DNA of 64,000 bases, taken from positions 1 to 64,000 of the forward strand of contig CAILLM010000009.1 in assembly GCA_903835075.1 (NCBI GenBank), in the 5' to 3' direction. A model generated the notes under the pieces. It was not told the DNA's origin. It searched no databases and was given only the letters and a program-made list of their open reading frames with translations. Position numbers and translations under genes: made by a program. The stretch is from Candidatus Staskawiczbacteria bacterium (GTDB lineage Bacteria > Patescibacteria > Paceibacteria > Paceibacterales > Staskawiczbacteraceae). Numbering within the stretch: the stretch's first letter is position 1; each line of letters opens with the position of its first letter. This document shows positions 31,935-41,588 of the stretch, in pieces.

Positions 31935-33168
31935 TAAGGCATTAACACAATCTATAAAGGCGCTGTCTGCGAATCCTGTTCGTACGTTTTTAACTACTTT
32001 GGGAATTATGATTGGTATTGCAACAGTTATAACGGTTTTATCAGCTGGAGCAGGATTTAGAAGTTTAATAAATGATGAAATAAAATCTTTGGGAAGTGAT
32101 ACTTTATTTATAAAAACGCGAGTCCCTCCTACAATAAAAAACAGGGCATCAACTTTAACTCCTGGAATTGCAGTTGGGATTACAACTTTTGTGCAAAGAG
32201 ATTTAGATGATATTAAAAAACTAAACAATGTTACCAATGATTACGGAATGGTGACAGGAATGGCTATTGCTGGTTACCGCGACAACCAAAAAAATACTAT
32301 TTATTTTGGATCTTCTGCAGAAAGATTTTCAATTGACCAGCACACTTTGAAAGAAGGGAGATTTTACACGCAAGCTGAGGATACGGGAGCCGCCCAAGTT
32401 GCAATTTTGGGAAGTAATATTGCAAAAAATTTATTTGTACAAGATGATCCTCTTGGAAAATTAGTTCACTTAGGAAATTTGAATTTTTTGGTGATTGGAG
32501 TATATGATGTTCAGGGATCTGTGGGCGGGCAGGGAGCAGATGATTCAATTTATGTGCCACTAGGGACTGCTCAGAAAAAAATGTTGGGAGTAAATTATAT
32601 TACAGTAGCGGTTGTACAATTAAAAAATACAAATTTAGCTGATGCAACAGCTGCTCAAATTGCTTTAACCCTAGAACAAAATCATAACATTACAAACCCT
32701 GAAAAAAATGATTTCATTATCATGACGCAGGCGCAAGTTTTAGACATTTATAACACCATTTTTAATGGCATAACAATTTTGTTAATTGCTATTGCATCAA
32801 TTTCTTTGATTGTGGGTGGAGTAGGAATTATGAATATTATGTATGTGGTTGTTACTGAAAGAACAGCAGAAATAGGGTTAAAAAAATCAGTTGGAGCAAC
32901 CAATTCAGATATTTTAAAAGAATTTTTAATTGAATCTATTTTGGTAACTGTATTGGGGGGAGTTATCGGAATTTTATTGGGAACTTTATTAAGTTGGCTG
33001 GTTGCTGTTGTTGCAACAGCAAATGGTTTGACTTGGACGTTTACGGTACCCTTGTATGCAATTATAATTGCAGTGGGAGTTTCAGCTGCTATAGGAATTT
33101 CTTTTGGTGTCTTGCCAGCGAGGTCTGCAGCTAAATTAGACCCCATTGAAGCATTGCGTTACGAATAG
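31927..33168 (+). CDS. FtsX/MacB-like ABC permease 2
   Basis: The 413-residue paralogue of the preceding gene has the same layout (N-terminal TM, core domain, GGVGIMNIMYVVVTERTAEIGLKKSVGAT, end KLDPIEALRYE). Two permeases with one ATPase suggest a heterodimeric MacB-type exporter rather than the usual homodimer. Confidence 0.93.
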   Translation: MNSKALTQSIKALSANPVRTFLTTLGIMIGIATVITVLSAGAGFRSLINDEIKSLGSDTLFIKTRVPPTIKNRASTLTPGIAVGITTFVQRDLDDIKKLNNVTNDYGMVTGMAIAGYRDNQKNTIYFGSSAERFSIDQHTLKEGRFYTQAEDTGAAQVAILGSNIAKNLFVQDDPLGKLVHLGNLNFLVIGVYDVQGSVGGQGADDSIYVPLGTAQKKMLGVNYITVAVVQLKNTNLADATAAQIALTLEQNHNITNPEKNDFIIMTQAQVLDIYNTIFNGITILLIAIASISLIVGGVGIMNIMYVVVTERTAEIGLKKSVGATNSDILKEFLIESILVTVLGGVIGILLGTLLSWLVAVVATANGLTWTFTVPLYAIIIAVGVSAAIGISFGVLPARSAAKLDPIEALRYE

Positions 33169-33193
33169 TAGATATGGTAAAATTTAATAATAT

Positions 33194-33285
33194 CGCTCGG
33201 CAATAAACTTTTTTCCGATGCAGGTTACCCCCTTTGCCTCTACGGGCAAGTGGACCTGGGTCTACAAAAAGTTCATTGCCTCGCT
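33194..33285. repeat. Long-hairpin dispersed element, copy 2
   Basis: Outer arms CGCTCGGCAATAAACTTTTT and AAAAAGTTCATTGCCTCGCT, inner stems CAGGT/ACCTG and TTGCC/GGGCAA. It ends 8 nt before the ATG at 33294, so it is the 5' UTR of that gene. Confidence 0.82.
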
Positions 33286-33293
33286 TAAATAAA

Positions 33294-33917
33294 ATGTACA
33301 AATTTAAATTTAAAAAATCATCAGGGCAAGCGTCAAAATTGCTTTTAGTTTTGGCGGTTGTTATTTTAGTGGCAGTAATTATTACTTTTTTAGTATTAAA
33401 AATGGCAGAAAAGCCAGCAGCTCCTGTAGCTCCTGTAGTCCAAACAATTCCACTTCCAGTTTACGAAAAACAACTTGGTAATATTGATTTTATTTTTGAG
33501 TCTGCAATTGATAGGGGGCAGGTTTTAAAAGCTTCTGAAATTTTGAATAATTTATACGCAACTCATAGGGACTATGTTATAGACAACCCCGGAGCTAAAT
33601 TTATTCAAGTAACAATTGGTGCTCAAAATATGGGCACTATGAACACAAGCCAGGGGGCATGGATTATGCAAAATATTGTTGATTCTAAAAATAGAGAGTT
33701 TGTTCCTTTAGATGGATTTAACATTAGTCCGTGGCTTCCTACTAATAATTCTTGCGGCGAATTGTTAAAGCCTGCATTTGACCCAACACCATGTACTAAA
33801 ATTTATGAAGTTTCTAAAGAGTCTGCGGGGTTGAAAGTGAGGGTTGAAACCGGCAAAGATAATAGTCCCTCATCTAGTAAAAAAGACACATTCTTAATAG
33901 ATTTAATAGTTAAATAA
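33294..33917 (+). CDS. Membrane-anchored DUF4352-like protein
   Basis: The 207-residue protein has a basic N-terminus, one TM helix (about 15-37) and a beta-rich outer domain (FIQVTIGAQNMGTMNTSQGAW...FVPLDGF...CGELLKPAFDPTPCTKIYEV) with two Cys that may pair. The strand pattern recalls DUF4352/telokin-like Ig folds of extracellular proteins. The start at 33294 is favoured over a TTG at 33234 inside the hairpin repeat. It is closely followed by 33922 and the TraG-like gene. Confidence 0.65.
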   Translation: MYKFKFKKSSGQASKLLLVLAVVILVAVIITFLVLKMAEKPAAPVAPVVQTIPLPVYEKQLGNIDFIFESAIDRGQVLKASEILNNLYATHRDYVIDNPGAKFIQVTIGAQNMGTMNTSQGAWIMQNIVDSKNREFVPLDGFNISPWLPTNNSCGELLKPAFDPTPCTKIYEVSKESAGLKVRVETGKDNSPSSSKKDTFLIDLIVK

Positions 33918-33921
33918 TAAC

Positions 33922-34344
33922 ATGTCAATTCAAGATAAAAGTGACGAAATAAAAGCTCCAGAAAAAGTTTCTGCAGAGCAAGAACAAGCAGTGCACTTTA
34001 AGCAGGAACACGAAAGAATTGTAGAGAAAAAAGAAAATGTTGATGACAAAATTATTTCAGCTGAGCTGAGAAGAGAAATAGAAATGATGGAATTAGATCC
34101 TGTTAATGCAAAAGCTGTAGAAGTTGAAAAAGAAAAAATAGAATATTTGGGAGAAAAAGAAAAAATAGAGCACCTTTTGAGCATGGCCAGACAGAAAGGA
34201 ATGGTTTTTGCAGTACAACTTGCAAAAAAAATGAATGAGCCATATTTATTGGATCTTTTGCACGATGTATTAGCAAAAGAAGGATTTTATCTAAAAATGC
34301 AAGCAACTACAACAGACGACGACAGTAATAATAAAAAAACTTAG
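33922..34344 (+). CDS. Coiled-coil cytoplasmic protein, unknown
   Basis: The 140-residue protein is highly charged and mainly helical (about 10-80: KVSAEQEQAVHFKQEHERIVEKKENV...), ending in a compact helical segment (HLLSMARQKGMVFAVQLAKKMNEPYLLDLLHDVLAKEG). It lies 4 bp after the DUF4352-like gene and 20 bp before the TraG-like ATPase. Small partners of this kind accompany the conserved TraG-like ATPase in CPR genomes, but I cannot name it. Confidence 0.7.
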   Translation: MSIQDKSDEIKAPEKVSAEQEQAVHFKQEHERIVEKKENVDDKIISAELRREIEMMELDPVNAKAVEVEKEKIEYLGEKEKIEHLLSMARQKGMVFAVQLAKKMNEPYLLDLLHDVLAKEGFYLKMQATTTDDDSNNKKT

Positions 34345-34364
34345 AATTATGAAATTATAAATCT

Positions 34365-36839
34365 ATGCCCATAATTATCCCAGGTCTTATTTTAGTTTTT
34401 TTGCTCATTGTTTTGGCTTTTATTATAGTTTTAAATGCTGAAACAAATGAAAAAAATGCTGTTTTTGGCGGGCTGGAGATGGTTTTATTTTTGGTGATGA
34501 TGCCAAAAAATGCTTCTAAAAAAGAAGAAGAAGCAAAAAAAGAAGAGAAAAAAATAATATCTCAAATGGAGCAGGTATTTGCTAATTTTCTTTATTTAAA
34601 AAAAACTAAAGCTTTCCAAACTCCACCTGCTTGCGCCTTTGAAATTGCTTCTCAAATTGGAGGCTCAGATATCTCTTTTTATGTAGCAGTTCCAAAATAT
34701 TTAGAATCGGTTTTTGAAAAATATGTACAAGGTGTTTATCCAAATGCTGTAGTTGATAAAGTTCCACAAGATTATACAATATTTGAACCGCAAGGAGCTA
34801 CTGCTGCTGCTTATTTGCAACTATCACAAAGCTCCCTTTTTCCAATAAGCACTTATCAGAATTTAGAAACAGATCCCTTAGCATTAGTAACAAATAATTT
34901 AAGTAAAATTGCAACCAACGAAGGTGGGGCAGTGCAGGTGATAATTAGGCCATTGTCTAAATTAAATTTAAGAAAAAAAGGTGAGAAAGCTTTAAAAAAA
35001 ATGCGAGAAGGAAAGCCAGTTAGAATTGCGGTTGCGGAAGCTTCTCATGGTCATGTAATGGAAGGGCTCCAAGAAGCATGGAACACCTTGTCGGGAAAAA
35101 GTTTGAAGAAAAAAGAAGAAGAAGCAGGGTTGCGAGATCCCGCTCAGCAAAAATTTGACCAAAAAGATTACGAGGCTATTCAAAGTAAAATTCAAAAACA
35201 ACCATTCGAAACAAACATAAGAATTGTTTCCTACGCCCAAACGCAAGATAGAGCAGAAGAAATTTTGGGGCACTTAACATCTGCTTTTAGTCAATTTTCT
35301 TTATCAGCCATAAACAGTTTAGAGCCCAAAGAAGTTCGCGGTAAGGAATTGCAAAAATTAATTTATGATTATAGCTTTAGAAATTTTAATATTACGCAAT
35401 CAAATGTTTTAAATTTAGAAGAATTGGCAAGCGTTTATCACTTTCCAACGCAATATATAGAAACTCCATATATTAAAGCAGCTAAATCAGCTACTTTTGC
35501 TCCGCCAACAAATTTACCAGAAAAAGGAGAAATAATTATTGGAAAAGTTTCTTACAGAAATGAAGAAAAGAAAGTTTATTTTGCAGATAAAAAAGATAGA
35601 AGAAGACATTTATATGTTGTTGGGCAAACTGGTGTTGGTAAGTCTGTATTTATGGAAGGTATGATTTTGCAAGATATTATAAATGGCGAGGGTGTGGCAG
35701 TTGTTGATCCACATGGTGATATTATAGAACACATTTTAGCTAACATTCCGAAAGAAAGAGTTGACGATGTTGTTATGTTTGAACCCTTTGACATTGAAAG
35801 GCCATGCGGTTTGAATATGTTAGAATATGACAGCCCCGAACAAAAAGATTTTGCAGTGCAAGAAATGATTGCCATATTTATGAAGCTTTTTCCGCCAGAA
35901 ATTATTGGTCCAATGTTTGAGCACTACATGAGAAACGCCATGTTGGCACTTATGGCTGACAAAGATAACCCAGGCACACTTGTTGAAATTCCAAAAATGT
36001 TTACAGACCCAAGCTTTTTACAACAAAGAATGGCAAAAGTTACAGATCCTGTTGTGCGAAGTTTTTGGGTAAAAGAATGGGCACAAACAACAGGCTCTAC
36101 AAGATCTGATATGTTGGGTTATGTTGTTTCAAAGCTTGGCAGATTTATTGAAAACGAAATGATGCGAAATATTATTGGGCAATCGCACTCTGGTTTTGAT
36201 TTAGCTCAAATAATGGATACTAAAAAAATATTTTTAGCTAATTTGTCTAAAGGTTTAACTGGTGAAGTAAATAGTTCTTTGTTGGGTTTAATTTTAATTT
36301 CAAAAATTCAAATGGCAGCAATGAAACGCGCACGCGTGCCCGAAGAACAAAGAGTCGATTTTTATTTATATGTTGACGAGTTTCAAAATTTTACAACAGA
36401 TTCAATTGCCACAATTTTGTCTGAAGCCCGAAAATATAAATTGAATTTAATTATGGCTCACCAATATATGCCACAATTAAAAGAAGAAATTCGCGATGCA
36501 GTGTTAGGAAACGTTGGAACAATTGGGGCATTTAGAATTGGAGCAGAAGATGCAGAAAATTTGGAAAAGCAATTTGAGCCAGGGTTCTCAAGGTTTGATT
36601 TGGTAAATTTAGATAACTTTTCAATGATAATAAAAATGATGATTGATAATAAAATCTCAACACCGTTTAAAATGAATACCTTGCCAATGCCAAAAGGAAA
36701 GCCCGAACTTGCTGAAGCAATTAAAAAAATATCAAAGTTAAAATATTCGCGCGCTAAGGCAATTGTTGAAGAAGAAATTACTAGCCGTTCATTTGTTGAT
36801 TTGCCACCAGCCCCACCACCAATAGCGCCGTTGAAATAA
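34365..36839 (+). CDS. VirD4/TraG-like DNA-transfer ATPase
   Basis: The 824-residue protein has one N-terminal TM (about 3-23), a helical region, and a C-terminal RecA-like motor with Walker A VVGQTGVGKSVFM and VVDPHGDIIEHIL, Walker B FYLYVDEFQNF and QANLSKG/HQYMPQL sensor regions. It belongs with conjugative coupling proteins and TraC/VirB4-like ATPases; the DPHGD and DEFQNF motifs are typical of the DUF87/TraG group. It may power DNA or protein transfer, perhaps uptake through a pilus-like system. The ending is Pro-rich. Confidence 0.82.
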   Translation: MPIIIPGLILVFLLIVLAFIIVLNAETNEKNAVFGGLEMVLFLVMMPKNASKKEEEAKKEEKKIISQMEQVFANFLYLKKTKAFQTPPACAFEIASQIGGSDISFYVAVPKYLESVFEKYVQGVYPNAVVDKVPQDYTIFEPQGATAAAYLQLSQSSLFPISTYQNLETDPLALVTNNLSKIATNEGGAVQVIIRPLSKLNLRKKGEKALKKMREGKPVRIAVAEASHGHVMEGLQEAWNTLSGKSLKKKEEEAGLRDPAQQKFDQKDYEAIQSKIQKQPFETNIRIVSYAQTQDRAEEILGHLTSAFSQFSLSAINSLEPKEVRGKELQKLIYDYSFRNFNITQSNVLNLEELASVYHFPTQYIETPYIKAAKSATFAPPTNLPEKGEIIIGKVSYRNEEKKVYFADKKDRRRHLYVVGQTGVGKSVFMEGMILQDIINGEGVAVVDPHGDIIEHILANIPKERVDDVVMFEPFDIERPCGLNMLEYDSPEQKDFAVQEMIAIFMKLFPPEIIGPMFEHYMRNAMLALMADKDNPGTLVEIPKMFTDPSFLQQRMAKVTDPVVRSFWVKEWAQTTGSTRSDMLGYVVSKLGRFIENEMMRNIIGQSHSGFDLAQIMDTKKIFLANLSKGLTGEVNSSLLGLILISKIQMAAMKRARVPEEQRVDFYLYVDEFQNFTTDSIATILSEARKYKLNLIMAHQYMPQLKEEIRDAVLGNVGTIGAFRIGAEDAENLEKQFEPGFSRFDLVNLDNFSMIIKMMIDNKISTPFKMNTLPMPKGKPELAEAIKKISKLKYSRAKAIVEEEITSRSFVDLPPAPPPIAPLK

Positions 36840-36866
36840 AATAAGATATTGGTATAATTATAACTA

Positions 36867-39800
36867 ATGAATAATCGTAATCAAAAAATTTTTCTTGCCA
36901 CTTTAATTATAGGGGCCATATTTATTGGCATTTTTTTTATGCCGATTCCGGTAGCTCACGCCATAGATGATAACACTCCTCCACAGTTAATTTCTTTTAC
37001 ATCTACTACTCCAGATGGAATGTATTTTTACAATGGTTCTATTAATATAACAGCAAATTTTGATGAAGATTTGTGCGATCCTTCATCTATGACTATTGTT
37101 TTAGATAATGGAGAATCGGTTGTTCTTTCTATGGGGGGGAGACCTAAATACCCTGTCTGGGACATACAGTCCTCAAAAGGCCTCAAGCGCGCACCTTACA
37201 GTATCTTCTATTTCTGAAGTTCTGGTTACAGACTGCGACACTATTCCAAATACGAAGACAAATTATTTAGTTCCCAGTACGCCAAATAATCTCGGTGATA
37301 CCTCTAGCATAGTTATAGATATCTATCCAAAAGTTATTTCATTTACATCTACTACTCCAGACGGCACTTATGGAGCAGGAGCTTCGATAAATATTACAGC
37401 AAATTTTGATAAGGCCTTAGATCCAAACACAGTTCCTTTTATGAATGTTCATTTGAATGTCAATGGAGTGGTGGTAGCCCTTGATCATCTTTCTGGTAGC
37501 AGTCTTTCTGGGACATACATCGTTCAAGATGGAGACTATTCTGCTAGTAAGCTTGCAGCTTCTTATAGTGATTATTTTTCTGGAATACAAGATCTTTTTG
37601 GCGGTGGTGACCCAAATTTTCTGGAAGATTTCGGTAGTATTGAAAATAATTTAAATTATGCGAACAATATATTAATAGATGGTGTAGCTCCAGTATCGAT
37701 TTCTGGGGGTATAGATGGTAATAATATAACGCTTTATTATAATAAAGCGTTAGACGTAAGTTCTGTTCCATCAACTGGAGATTTTACAGCTTATATAAAT
37801 GGTTCTCCGGTATCAATAAGTGGTGTTAGTGTTACGGTAAATACCATTGTATTACATTTAGAAGCTGGGGTTGTTAGTGCGTCCGACGTGGTTTATGTAG
37901 ATTATGTTCCTGGAGAGCATTTAGTAAAAGATACTTTGGGAAATCAATCGACGCAATCTTTTTCAGAATTCAATATAGTAAATAATAGCGTTATTTTATC
38001 TAATGCTACCATATCAAATGAGGACATTTCTCTTTTGTATAGCAAGGCCTTAGACGTAAGTTCTGTTCCATCAACTGGAGATTTTACAGCTTATATAAAT
38101 GGTTCTCCGGTATCAATAAGTAGTGTTAGCATCACAGGTAACACCGTGGTGTTGCATCTTGCAAACCATGTGTCTTCGTTAGATGTAATTACTCTTGATT
38201 ACGCTCCAACATCTAATATTATAAAAGATCAATCTGGAGTAGTGGTATCATCATTATCCGGACAAGACGTGACAAATCATATAGGTGCAGCTATTTCGAC
38301 GATTTCTTCTTCATTGGTATCACAAACTTCTAATTTTTTTACTAACGTGGGTTCATCGTCTTCTTTTTCTAATTCGGCAGGAATGGTTTCTAATGGAAAT
38401 TACATATATGTGACGCTAGGCAGTATTATGAAAATTTATGATATTTCTGGTCGTAATCCTTATTTAGTGAACTCTATTACAGTTGGTGAAGATGCAGAGA
38501 GAGCAGTGATAGCTGGGAACTACTTATATATGGCAGAGGGAACTAGTGATCAATTCCAAATATTTGATATTACAATCCCCGTATCTCCAGTGTTATTAAG
38601 CACTACAAGCGTTGGTGGCCATGCTGAGGGAATGGATATCGATAGGAATTTTTTAATTATAACTAATTATGGACTTAATCGCGTGCAAGTGTATGACGTA
38701 GTAAATCCTATGTCACCTTCTTTTGTTGGACAAGTGAGTACGTTTTCTTTGCCGGCTGGTGGCGTATTTTCCAATAATCACTATTGGATAAATAGCGACG
38801 TAACAGGAGAGTCATCTATTGAATCAATTGCTATCTCTGATAACGGCACCCCCACACTTGATGGGCAAATAACAATATCTGGAGCCGGTGGATTCTCAAA
38901 TGAAATATCTGGAGATTATTTGTATACGCTTGATGATAACAGTTTCAATGGCGGAGACTATTTAAAGGTTTGGAATATTTCAAACCCTAGTAGTCCTAGT
39001 TTTGTTGGATCAGTTGATACTGGCGCCGGGAATGTAAATAATAGAGGGGTGATTGTTTTAGGAGATTATGCTTTTGTCGCGAATGGGGCTCATTTGCTTC
39101 AAGCTTATGATATTTCAACTCATGGTAACCCAGTTTTGATAAAGAGATTGTCACTTATTGATAATTCATTGAACGGTGGCGCGCAAATTCTAAGTTCTGG
39201 AAATGAAATGTATGTTTTAAATAGAGGGCTTCTATATCATTTTACCACTAATTCTACGCCTGCTTTTTCGGCAACCATAACATGGGCTACCGACCGCGCA
39301 ACAGATTCAAGGATAAATTTTGGACCAACTGCTTATTATGGCGACACAATTTATTTTCCTAGCTTAGTCACGAATCACTCAGTTGTTTTACCTGATTTAT
39401 TAGCCGATACTACTTATCATTATCAAGTAGTCTCCACATATCAATTTGGTGACATTAGTACGTCGGATGATTATACTATGAAAATTAATATTTTATCAAA
39501 TAATGCCGCTGTTACTTCTTCGGTCTACACGGTTAGCTCTTTAACCAATAACGCTGGAACAATTACTAACGTTCCATATGGAACTTCTAAAGCTACATTT
39601 GAGACAGCAATATCCAAAGGAGAAGTCAATCAAACATGGAACGACTCAGGCGTAGCCAACACAGTGGTAACTGGAAATACTTTAGTAGTTACCGCACAAG
39701 ACGGTTCAACGACAGCAATATACACAATCACGGTTAATGCTGCTCCTGGAGGAGGAAGTGGTGGAGGTGGTAGAATTTTCGTGCCACCAGTAATTGATAG

Positions 39801-40146
39801 AATTTTAACCATTCCCGCTTTAGAAAATGAAATAAAAAAGCTCCAGAATTTGATTCAACAGCTGTTGAATCAAAAAGAAAATCCATCGGGAGCCATTTTA
39901 ACTAAAGATTTAAAGCTCGGTGATGTAGATGAACAAGCTAAAATATTACAACAATTTTTAAATACTCACGGATTTGTGCTAGCCAAAACTGGCGTTGGTT
40001 CTCTTGGTTTCGAAACAACAAAATTTGGCTATGCAACTCAAGCATCATTAAAAAAGTTTCAACGCTTAAATGGAATAATTTCTAGCGGAAAATTAGGGCC
40101 AGTTACAAGAGATTTAATTAATAAAATTATAAAATCAGGTACCTAG
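36867..40146 (+). pseudogene. Giant surface protein with frameshift at a G7 tract
   Basis: Two frames join: 36867-37139 (signal peptide ending VAHA at about 32, first Ig-like repeat) and 37133-40146. The switch lies in GGGGGGG at 37133-37139; six Gs would restore one protein of about 1093 residues. Order of domains: repeats opening ISFTSTTPDG; two SwmB-like repeats (YNKALDVSSVPSTGDFTAYING); a beta-propeller of LVIVD-type blades; a fibronectin-like domain; a cadherin-like domain; a coiled coil; and a C-terminal peptidoglycan-binding domain (QAKILQQFLNTHGF...KFQRLNGI). TATAAT 8 nt before the ATG implies leaderless mRNA. Confidence 0.82.
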
Positions 40147-40150
40147 AAAT

Positions 40151-40180
40151 AAAAAAGCGGGGGAATTGGCCCCGCTTTTT
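40151..40180. terminator. Bidirectional terminator between the surface-protein gene and efp
   Basis: AAAAAGCGGGG-GAATTGG-CCCCGCTTTTT serves both converging genes. Confidence 0.92.
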
Positions 40181-40199
40181 AGTTGTATAAGTTTTGTAA

Positions 40200-40760
40200 T
40201 TATGCGCGTTTTACGTAGGTTCCGGTTTCGGTGTTAACCTCAATAACGTCTCCTTCTTCTATAAATAATGGAACCTGTATAACTGCTCCCGATTCCAAAA
40301 TTGCTTCTTTTGTTCCGCCTTGAGCGCGGTCACCCTTAACTCCTGGGGCTGATTCTTTGATTATTAATTGAACTTTTATTGGCAACTTAAAGGTAATAAT
40401 TTTACCTTCAAATAAAATTCCCATTACAGGTTCATTTGGTTTTAAATATTTTGCTTGTGGGCCAATGTGGTCTTCTTCAAAAGAAAATCTATTTGATGGA
40501 TCTTTAATGTCGCAGAAAAAATATTGTCCTTTTGTTTGGTATAAAAATTTAATATCTTTTTTTTCTAAATCAGCTTCATTAAAAACATCACCTTGTTGGA
40601 AGCTCTGTTCTTGAACTCTGCCATCAACCAAATTTCTAATTTTAGTTCTAATAACTGGTCGTCTTTGAGCCATTTTCATTGAGTTGGCATCTAAGACTTC
40701 CCAAGGTTGACCCTCATAAATAAATTGAACTCCTGGTTTTAAATCTGTGTGTGTAAGCAT
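40200..40760 (-). CDS. efp: Elongation factor P with non-canonical tip loop
   Basis: EF-P rescues ribosomes stalled at polyproline. The 186-residue protein has all three beta domains (LKPGVQFIYEGQPWEVLD...; PSNRFSFEEDHIGPQAKYL; GDVIEVNTETGTYVKRA). The loop that reaches the peptidyl-transferase centre reads KMAQRRP (29-35), where the common form is KPGKG; Gln32 aligns with the modified Lys34 of E. coli. No modification enzyme is adjacent. A hairpin repeat lies 11 nt upstream of its start, in the 5' UTR. Confidence 0.95.
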   Translation of the reverse strand: MLTHTDLKPGVQFIYEGQPWEVLDANSMKMAQRRPVIRTKIRNLVDGRVQEQSFQQGDVFNEADLEKKDIKFLYQTKGQYFFCDIKDPSNRFSFEEDHIGPQAKYLKPNEPVMGILFEGKIITFKLPIKVQLIIKESAPGVKGDRAQGGTKEAILESGAVIQVPLFIEEGDVIEVNTETGTYVKRA

Positions 40761-40770
40761 TTGTTTATTT

Positions 40771-40848
40771 CGCTCGGCAATAAACTTTTTCTGCGAGGAG
40801 AGCCTCTCTGCGGGGCACCCTCTTCTCGAAAAAGTTCATTGTCTCGCT
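40771..40848. repeat. Long-hairpin dispersed element, copy 3
   Basis: CGCTCGGCAATAAACTTTTT and AAAAAGTTCATTGTCTCGCT form the outer stem. The inner stem CGAGGAGAG / CCTCTTCTCG differs from the other two copies yet still pairs. It lies between the minus-strand efp start and the end of the next minus-strand gene. Confidence 0.82.
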
Positions 40849-40855
40849 CATTGTT

Positions 40856-41542
40856 TTATTCGACGATACGCCAATCGACGTCTTCTTTTTTCCCAACATA
40901 TTCTAACCATTCACCATCTTTTATTACAAACCATTTCTTTTTTGCTTCCGACCAAATCATCGGATTATTTTTGTAAAATGGTTTTTTAACAATTTCTTTT
41001 GGTTTCAACTGGTCTAGTTCAAGCCATTTTTTAAAAACTGTTTCAATGGCATAATCAAGTTTTCTTGTTTTTGCCCATTGCGAAACAGTGGTTATGGCCT
41101 CTTTGGCCTTTTCAGTTGAACCAGCTAACTCCAACAATTGCTTTGCTGGCTTGGTGAATCTAGAATAGATTATCTTCTTTTTTTTAGCATTATTTTTCAA
41201 TTCTTGCAACCCTACACCCTTGGTTTGAAAGTAGTGGGCAATAACATTTTGTATTGCAGTTTCTTCTTGTAATTCCTCAAAATCTCTTATCACGCCGTAG
41301 CCTTTGGCGGAGGAGGACACAATATACTCTTCAATCTTTTTTGCATTTTTGTCACCAATGCCCAATTCGGTTATTCCTTTTAATCCTTTCTCGGTATAAA
41401 TTACACTAACATCAACTTGCAGACCGTCTAAAATACCAATAGCTTTTCTATAGGCTTTTATTTTGAAATTTAAAGCTTTGTCACCACGTAGTTCCAAAAG
41501 CTTTATCATCTCCCCAAAAATTTCTGATATTTCCTTGTTCAT
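40856..41542 (-). CDS. Helix-hairpin-helix protein related to the PolX N-terminus
   Basis: The 228-residue protein starts MNKEISEIFGEMIKLLELRGDKALNFKIKAYRKA, the opening of PolX-type DNA polymerases (8-kDa DNA-binding domain), and has an HhH motif ELGIGDKNAKKIEEYI. The polymerase and PHP domains are missing; instead a helical, Lys-rich region and a C-terminal Trp-rich tail follow. It probably binds DNA. A divergent thpR gene starts 46 bp away. Confidence 0.78.
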   Translation of the reverse strand: MNKEISEIFGEMIKLLELRGDKALNFKIKAYRKAIGILDGLQVDVSVIYTEKGLKGITELGIGDKNAKKIEEYIVSSSAKGYGVIRDFEELQEETAIQNVIAHYFQTKGVGLQELKNNAKKKKIIYSRFTKPAKQLLELAGSTEKAKEAITTVSQWAKTRKLDYAIETVFKKWLELDQLKPKEIVKKPFYKNNPMIWSEAKKKWFVIKDGEWLEYVGKKEDVDWRIVE

Positions 41543-41588
41543 ATCTTATGGCTTTAATTTTAGGCTCTTTTATGATAATATTCAAGCA

